A stretch of DNA of 64,000 nt from Allium sativum (Eukaryota > Streptophyta > Magnoliopsida > Asparagales > Amaryllidaceae). The DNA lies in the NCBI GenBank assembly GCA_030737875.1, contig CM060925.1, positions 484,343,514 to 484,407,513 of the forward strand, given 5' to 3'. The notes under the pieces are model-generated. The model did no database searches. It was given only the letters and a program-made list of their open reading frames with translations, and was not told the origin of the DNA. Position 1 is the stretch's first letter, and every line of letters begins with the position of its first letter. Both the position numbers and the translations under genes were made by a program. Positions 59,476-64,000 of the stretch are shown in pieces.

Positions 59476-60380
59476 TTATGTGAATGAACCGTAACTATGT
59501 AGCCCTATTCCTAATAGATTGATCCCGAAAAAGCATACCCAAATCATAAGAAATCCTATAGAAGCTACAAGTGTCGAATTTGTACCGTGTAAACTTCGAT
59601 TTGTTCTAGTATGTGAATAAATTACGAATATGGTCCAAGTAATAAATGCCCAAGTTTCCATGGGGTCCCAATTCCAATAAGAGCCCCATGCTTTGTTAGT
59701 TCGTACTGCTCCAGAAAGAATACCTATAGTTAAAAGGTAAACCCTAAACTAATAACACGATAACTCCAATATTCCAAACGCTAAATTAATTGATATCTAT
59801 AATAATTTCGAAATAAAAGGAAAGAAGTGCTTTTAAAAACACTTCCTTTTTCGTTCAAGTATTCGATCCTCCAAAATAAAAATGACTTAATTAATATTAA
59901 AAAATTGCTTCTAAAAAGAATATCAATATTTTTTTCGAAATGTAATGATTAAAAAAGCGACTGATAATAACGAACCACATAAAAGAGCCGCATAGCTCAA
60001 TAACATCATACTTACGTGCATCATTAACCACCGAGATTGTACAGTGGGAACTAATATTGCTGATTGACGCATTTTTTTTGAAAGACCAGATGTAGCAAAA
60101 CCTTGAGTAAAAATGGTACTTGGCGCGGTTATTGTGCTTAAATCAAATTTATGATTCCATAGCTTGGAAACCATATGAATAATGGAAAAACTCCATGAAA
60201 GGAAGATCAATGATTCGTATAAATTACTTAATGGAAAATGTCTTGAAGAAACCCAATGAATAACTAATAATCCTGTTAGAGAAAAAAAAAGTAGTTAACA
60301 TTCCTTTTTCCAATGAGCGGCGTAATTCGATGATTTCATGAACTGATAGAATCATAAAATGAATCGCAATCACAATTTCC
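59476..60380 (-). pseudogene. ccsA: Chloroplast ccsA fragment fused to rps4
   Basis: Cytochrome c biogenesis protein of the thylakoid system, from about codon 20 to the stop. Blocks are [72 protein letters not shown], then [21 protein letters not shown] and [17 protein letters not shown]. The haem-handling [13 protein letters not shown] motif survives. Frameshifts occur near 60230, 59920 and 59750. The 5' end joins rps4 in frame at about 60380. Confidence 0.9.
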
Positions 60381-60850
60381 TGAGGAGATGAAGCAATATA
60401 ATTTTGAATCAGAGCTTTTGATCTTTGTTTATCCTTCGTAGTAATAATATCTTGGGGTTTGCAACGATAACTTGGTATATCCACTATATGACCATTAACT
60501 AAAATATGTCTGTGATTAGCTAATTGCTTAGCTCCGGGAATGGTCGAAGCCATACCTAATCGAAAAAGTATATCATCCAACCGCATCCCAAGTAGTTGTA
60601 GTAAAACCTGGCCTGTTGACCCTTTGGTTTTTCCAGCGATATGTACATATCTAGGTAATTTTCGCTCTGTCAGACCATAATGAAAACGCAATTTATGTTT
60701 TTCTTATGAACGAATACGATATTGCGATCTTTTCCCAGAGCGCAATGGGTTTTTAAGATCACTTTCGGATCTAGGTCTTTTACTAGTTAATCGCGGTAAA
60801 GCCCCCAGAAGGTGTAGTTTTTTGAAACGAGGTCCTCGGTAACGAGATAT
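60381..60850 (-). pseudogene. rps4: Chloroplast rps4 (3' end lost, fused to ccsA)
   Basis: 30S ribosomal protein S4 from its first codon, which reads ATA in place of ATG (60848-60850). Next come [10 protein letters not shown], a TAA near 60697, then [40 protein letters not shown] and [20 protein letters not shown], to about residue 165. The native last ~35 codons are replaced by ccsA in the same frame. Its position next to trnT-UGU and trnL-UAA is native. Confidence 0.9.
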
Positions 60851-61173
60851 AAAGTAAAGACTCCTTTTTATTTTATTGAAATTTCATTCATTTTACAAAA
60901 GAAATCGAAATTTAGACTGAACTAAAGAATAAACAAAGCAAAGTGAAATCTATATAGAATGAAATGGATTATGTTAATATCCAGATTTGTTGTTGTATAT
61001 ATATAGAAAGAAGATTAAGGCTTTGTTTTATGATTTATTATATATGTACAATGTAAATCTAATTGGATCTAATCAACTTTGTTTTTTTGAATTACCACGA
61101 CATAATAGATTACTGACTCAACGTTTATAGAAATGGAGAGATTCTCAATTACGGACAAATTGATAGAGAAAAA
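60851..61173. other. rps4-trnT chloroplast spacer
   Basis: AT-rich, no gene. Orientation and neighbours match the chloroplast. Confidence 0.6.
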
Positions 61174-61246
61174 AACTGGCTATCGAACTCGGACCGATGA
61201 CCAACGCATTACAAATGCGATGCTCTAACCTCTGAACTAAGCGGGC
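61174..61246 (-). tRNA. trnT-UGU: Chloroplast-derived trnT-UGU
   Basis: 73 nt with anticodon TGT in ATTTGTAAT and a conserved D-arm (TTAGTTCAGAGG). The T-loop reads GGTCCGAGTTCG and the 3' acceptor strand is changed, so it is probably a pseudogene. Confidence 0.8.
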
Positions 61247-61267
61247 TCACATAACTGAAATAATGCA

Positions 61268-62560
61268 TAGGAATTAAGAGACTACCGGATCCCCGCTATT
61301 AGCTGTAAAGTTCATATGAGCTATGTATTTAATTTAAACTATATATTATATATTCGAGTTCATTAAAATTAATATGCAAATTAATATTAATATTATATTT
61401 AATATATAAATAGAATAATATGACTAAATAGAATTATATTCTAATAATCTAACAGATCTAATAATGTAACAAATCTAATAATGTAACAGAAATAAAATAT
61501 CTGACTGATTTCAATTTTATTATTATACATAATAATTATTGATGATATACATTTACATTACTGTTATTTATTTAGCATAATTAGAATTTACATTATTTAT
61601 CTAAATTTAATAAATATGTTTAATATATATTTTTTACATTCCATTATATAATAAACTGTAATAAATTCAAAATATAAAAAAAGAGTTTTTTTATATTTTA
61701 ATTTATAATAATAAGATATTGAAAATACCAAAAAATTGAAATTCCATTTTTAGATTTGAGAATAGTTATAAGAAATAAGGATTCATATTATAGCGGATCA
61801 GTCCTAAGAAAAGTATAAAATAAGGATAAAGATACAACTATAAAAACTATAATCAGACATTCCTCTGAGTTCATTCGAAAAGGGATGAAGATAGGATAGA
61901 AAAACAATAAGGAAGAATATCGACCCTTCCAATATTCCAAAGCACACTCTAAAAAAGGGAGGGAGGGGGACGTGTATATATGTGGTATATACCTCTCTAT
62001 ATTGAATTCTGGATACATCAATGATAGAATCGTTTCTGATTGAAACAAAGATGATTCATACAATAGAGGTGGAACGAGAGGGGATAGCCAAAAAAAAAAG
62101 GCTTTCACAATTTTTTAATATAGGAATCATTATATAATGAACTCGATGGTTCCAAGATAAATGAAAAAGTTGGGTAAAATTACAACTGGATCCTTATCTA
62201 AAAGGGGGATACAGCGAAATTGGTAGATGCTACGGACTTGATTGGAATGAGCCTTAGTATGGAAACCTGCTAAGTGAAAACATCCAAATTCAGAGAAACC
62301 CTAAAACTAAAAATGGGCAATCCTGAGCCAAATCTTTATTTTTTGAAAAACAAGGGTTTAAAAAAGAGAATAAAAAAGGATAGATGCAGAGACTCAATGG
62401 AAGCTGTTCTAACAAATGGAATTGACTACGTTGCGTTGGTAACTCTAATTCTTCTATAACAAAAAATGATTAATCGGACGAGAATAAAGAGAGACTCTCA
62501 TTCTACATGTCAATATCGACAACAATGAAATTTATAGTAAGAGGAAAATCCGTCGACTTT
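61268..62560. repeat. Inverted repeat arm B (trnT-trnL spacer to trnL intron)
   Basis: Reverse complement of 54887-56167, about 1.29 kb, with scattered indels in the AT-rich spacer. Here it sits in its native context between trnT and trnL. Confidence 0.85.
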
Positions 62561-62594
62561 AGAAATCGTGAGGGTTCAAGTCCATCTATCCCCA
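62205..62594 (+). tRNA. trnL-UAA: Chloroplast-derived trnL-UAA with group I intron
   Basis: Exon 1 at 62205-62239 (ends GGACTT), intron about 62240-62562 and exon 2 about 62563-62594 (AAATCGTGAGGGTTCAAG). The intron keeps the conserved AAAATGGGCAATCCTGAGCC core near 62310. T-stem change TCCATCTATCCCC suggests decay. Confidence 0.85.
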
Positions 62595-62807
62595 GTAAAA
62601 AACCTGTTTTACTTCTTTACTATAATTCTTTTTTTTTTATAATTTTTATAAGTGGTTCAAAGAAAATTCAATATCATTCTTATTCATTTTACTCTTTCAC
62701 AAATAGATCCAAAGTGAATTATTCACAGCATATCTCATTTTCCTTACATTCATAGAGAAAGTCTTCTTTTTGAAAATCGAAAAAAATTTAGGGAATAACT
62801 CATTTGT

Positions 62808-62859
62808 GTAGAGCAGAGGCTTAAAAATCCTTGTGTCACCGGTTCCAATTTTGTTCCTA
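62808..62859 (+). pseudogene. trnF-GAA: Partial trnF-GAA duplicate
   Basis: GTAGAGCAGAGGCTTAAAAA through GTGTCACCGGTTCC matches the middle and 3' part of trnF. The 5' acceptor and D-arm start are missing. It directly precedes the fuller copy. Confidence 0.75.
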
Positions 62860-62863
62860 AATT

Positions 62864-62936
62864 GTTGGGATAGCTCAGTTGTTATAGCAAAGGACTGAAA
62901 TTCTTCGTGTCACCAATTCAAATCTGTAACCTGACA
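62864..62936 (+). tRNA. trnF-GAA: Chloroplast-derived trnF-GAA (decayed)
   Basis: GTTGGGATAGCTCAGTTG, anticodon GAA in CTGAAAT, then GTGTCACCAATTCAAATCTG. Several stem pairs are lost (ACCAATTC, TGTAACC). The trnL-trnF order and strand are native. Confidence 0.8.
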
Positions 62937-63387
62937 CATAACTAATCGATTGAAAAGATATTTATATCTCTTCAAATTAATTGAAGCGGGTCAACATACA
63001 ATACATATTAATAATCTAGAGCGCATTACATATTTTTATATAGATGTATAGATCCATCTATATTTGGATATAGTAATAAAAAAATAAGTTGTCTAAAAAA
63101 CTTCCAAGTTTATTTTATAAGAGTTGAAGGACTGAACAAGTAAGGATATATTATATACACAGAAACAAAATTTGTTCTTTTATTATTTCGTATTTTCTTT
63201 CCTATTTATTCTATTTCTTCATTCTTGTTTATGCTACTTTCAAGGGTTCATCTAAATGACATGTCCGGTACAAAGTTCATAATGCAGAACTTTTTCGATT
63301 TATCTATTATATTATTTCTTATCAAATGAAATTCGTAATATCTTCAAAATTGGGTAATATCAATGAAGTCTTTTTTAGCTTAGTCTT
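62937..63387. other. Chloroplast-like spacer downstream of trnF
   Basis: AT-rich, no gene. It probably covers the trnF side spacer up to the junction with trnD near 63388. Confidence 0.45.
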
Positions 63388-63421
63388 AGGGCGGTGCTCT
63401 GACGAATTGAACTACAATCCC
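63388..63421 (-). pseudogene. trnD-GUC: Partial trnD-GUC (copy 2)
   Basis: Only the 5' half (GGGATTGTAGTTCAATTCGT...GCCCT) is present. It is cut at the anticodon stem by the junction at 63388. Confidence 0.8.
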
Positions 63422-63734
63422 GGTGAGGTGTATAACATACATATACTTAGGATTTCATAAGAATATCTTATTCGTCATGTTGGAACGTAACAGATATGCG
63501 AATGATATATTGATGTTATATCCACATAAACACGTGCTTTAGGGAAAGTGAGACAAATTATTAGTAACTAGTTACTTTTTTATTTTATTGTTAAATAAAA
63601 ATAATCAATCTTTCAATTAGATGGAAAAAAAGGTAGAGAATTTTTTTTCTTTATTTCTCAATGAAGCAGGCATTTCCCTTTCTTTTCTATAGGATAAATT
63701 AATTATATCTTACTCATGGAATGAGGTGAATTCT

Positions 63735-63817
63735 TGGGCCGAGCTGGATTTGAACCAGTGTAGACAGTCGTCAACAAATTTACAGTTTGTCCCCATTAAC
63801 CGCTTAGGCATCGACCC
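63735..63817 (-). tRNA. trnY-GUA: Chloroplast-derived trnY-GUA (copy 2)
   Basis: 83 nt with GTA anticodon, long variable arm and intact T-loop GGTTCAAATCC, so it is better preserved than copy 1. Confidence 0.8.
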
Positions 63818-63876
63818 AAGAAGAATTCTTTATATGCTTATTGATAATCTATTATCAACTTCCATTTGTAGTACCC

Positions 63877-63949
63877 TACCCCAAGGGGAAGTCGAATCCC
63901 CGCTGCCTCCTTGAAAGAGAGATGTCCTGAACCGCTAGACGAGGGGGGC
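63877..63949 (-). tRNA. trnE-UUC: Chloroplast-derived trnE-UUC (copy 2)
   Basis: 73 nt with TTC anticodon, GGTTCAGGACATCTC and GGGGATTCGACTTCCCC. It is better preserved than copy 1. Confidence 0.85.
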
Positions 63950-64000
63950 ATATTCACCCGACCTTCATCATACTATAATGATAGTGTGAATAGTTTTTTG

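Larger units (their letters stand above)
63405..64000. repeat. Direct repeat of the trnD-trnY-trnE region (second copy)
   Basis: About 600 bp in the same orientation as 56842-57430, covering partial trnD, trnY, trnE and the spacers. The copies differ by many substitutions. It runs off the window edge. Confidence 0.8.

Noticed and set aside
43387..64000. An actual chloroplast genome segment
   Set aside because: Gene order is scrambled, nearly all genes are truncated or frameshifted, and LTR elements are inserted within it.
43387..64000. Mitochondrial DNA carrying chloroplast inserts
   Set aside because: No mitochondrial gene was recognised, and the stack of LTR retrotransposons with target duplications is typical of nuclear DNA. 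It cannot be fully excluded for an earlier step of the transfer.

Overview
This window looks like nuclear DNA of a flowering plant with a large, repeat-rich genome. It holds nested LTR retrotransposons and a decayed, scrambled patch of chloroplast DNA (a NUPT). I found no intact host protein gene. Almost every coding stretch I can name carries stops, frameshifts or truncated ends. A nuclear location is inferred from stacked Ty3/gypsy insertions with 5-bp target duplications, one of them inside a chloroplast gene fragment. Chloroplast ndh, rpoC1, ycf2, rps4 and ccsA fragments point to an angiosperm; I cannot name the species.

Layout. (1) 1-1174: 3' end of a chromovirus-type LTR. (2) 1175-10857: remains of a Ty3/gypsy element of the Tat type. 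Its pol is on the minus strand (7540-10857) and has two RNase H domains. A long degenerate gene lies antisense to it (2401-6382), next to a TATA box and arrays of palindromes. (3) 10858-12190 and 34552-35407: the two halves of the 5' LTR of a plus-strand Tekay/Del-like chromovirus. Its decayed gag-pol is at 35590-39992 and its 3' LTR at 40514-43386. (4) 12191-34546: a 22.4-kb insertion splitting that 5' LTR, flanked by CCAAA duplications. It is built LTR-internal-LTR-internal-LTR on the minus strand, with LTRs of about 6.7-6.8 kb and internal domains of only about 1.04 kb. The internals carry a primer-binding site and polypurine tract but no coding capacity. (5) 43387-64000: chloroplast-derived mosaic with rrn23, ndhF, atpA, atpF, rpoC1, psbD, trnL/trnT/trnF, trnD/trnY/trnE, ycf2, ccsA and rps4 fragments. 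It is interrupted by a 4.45-kb solo LTR inside psbD (49566-54018) and by an unclassified 1.06-kb insertion (57695-58753).

How it fits together. The chloroplast DNA landed first, as scrambled pieces joined end to end. Several joins fuse different chloroplast genes in frame (atpA to ndhF, rps4 to ccsA, trnL intron to ndhF). Retroelements then inserted into it: the chromovirus next to or into rrn23, and the solo LTR's parent into psbD. The giant-LTR element later inserted into the chromovirus 5' LTR. The most unusual structure is the non-coding giant-LTR tandem element, whose mobility, if any, must have depended on proteins from another element. A second recurring theme is palindrome arrays just upstream of TATA boxes in three unrelated places.
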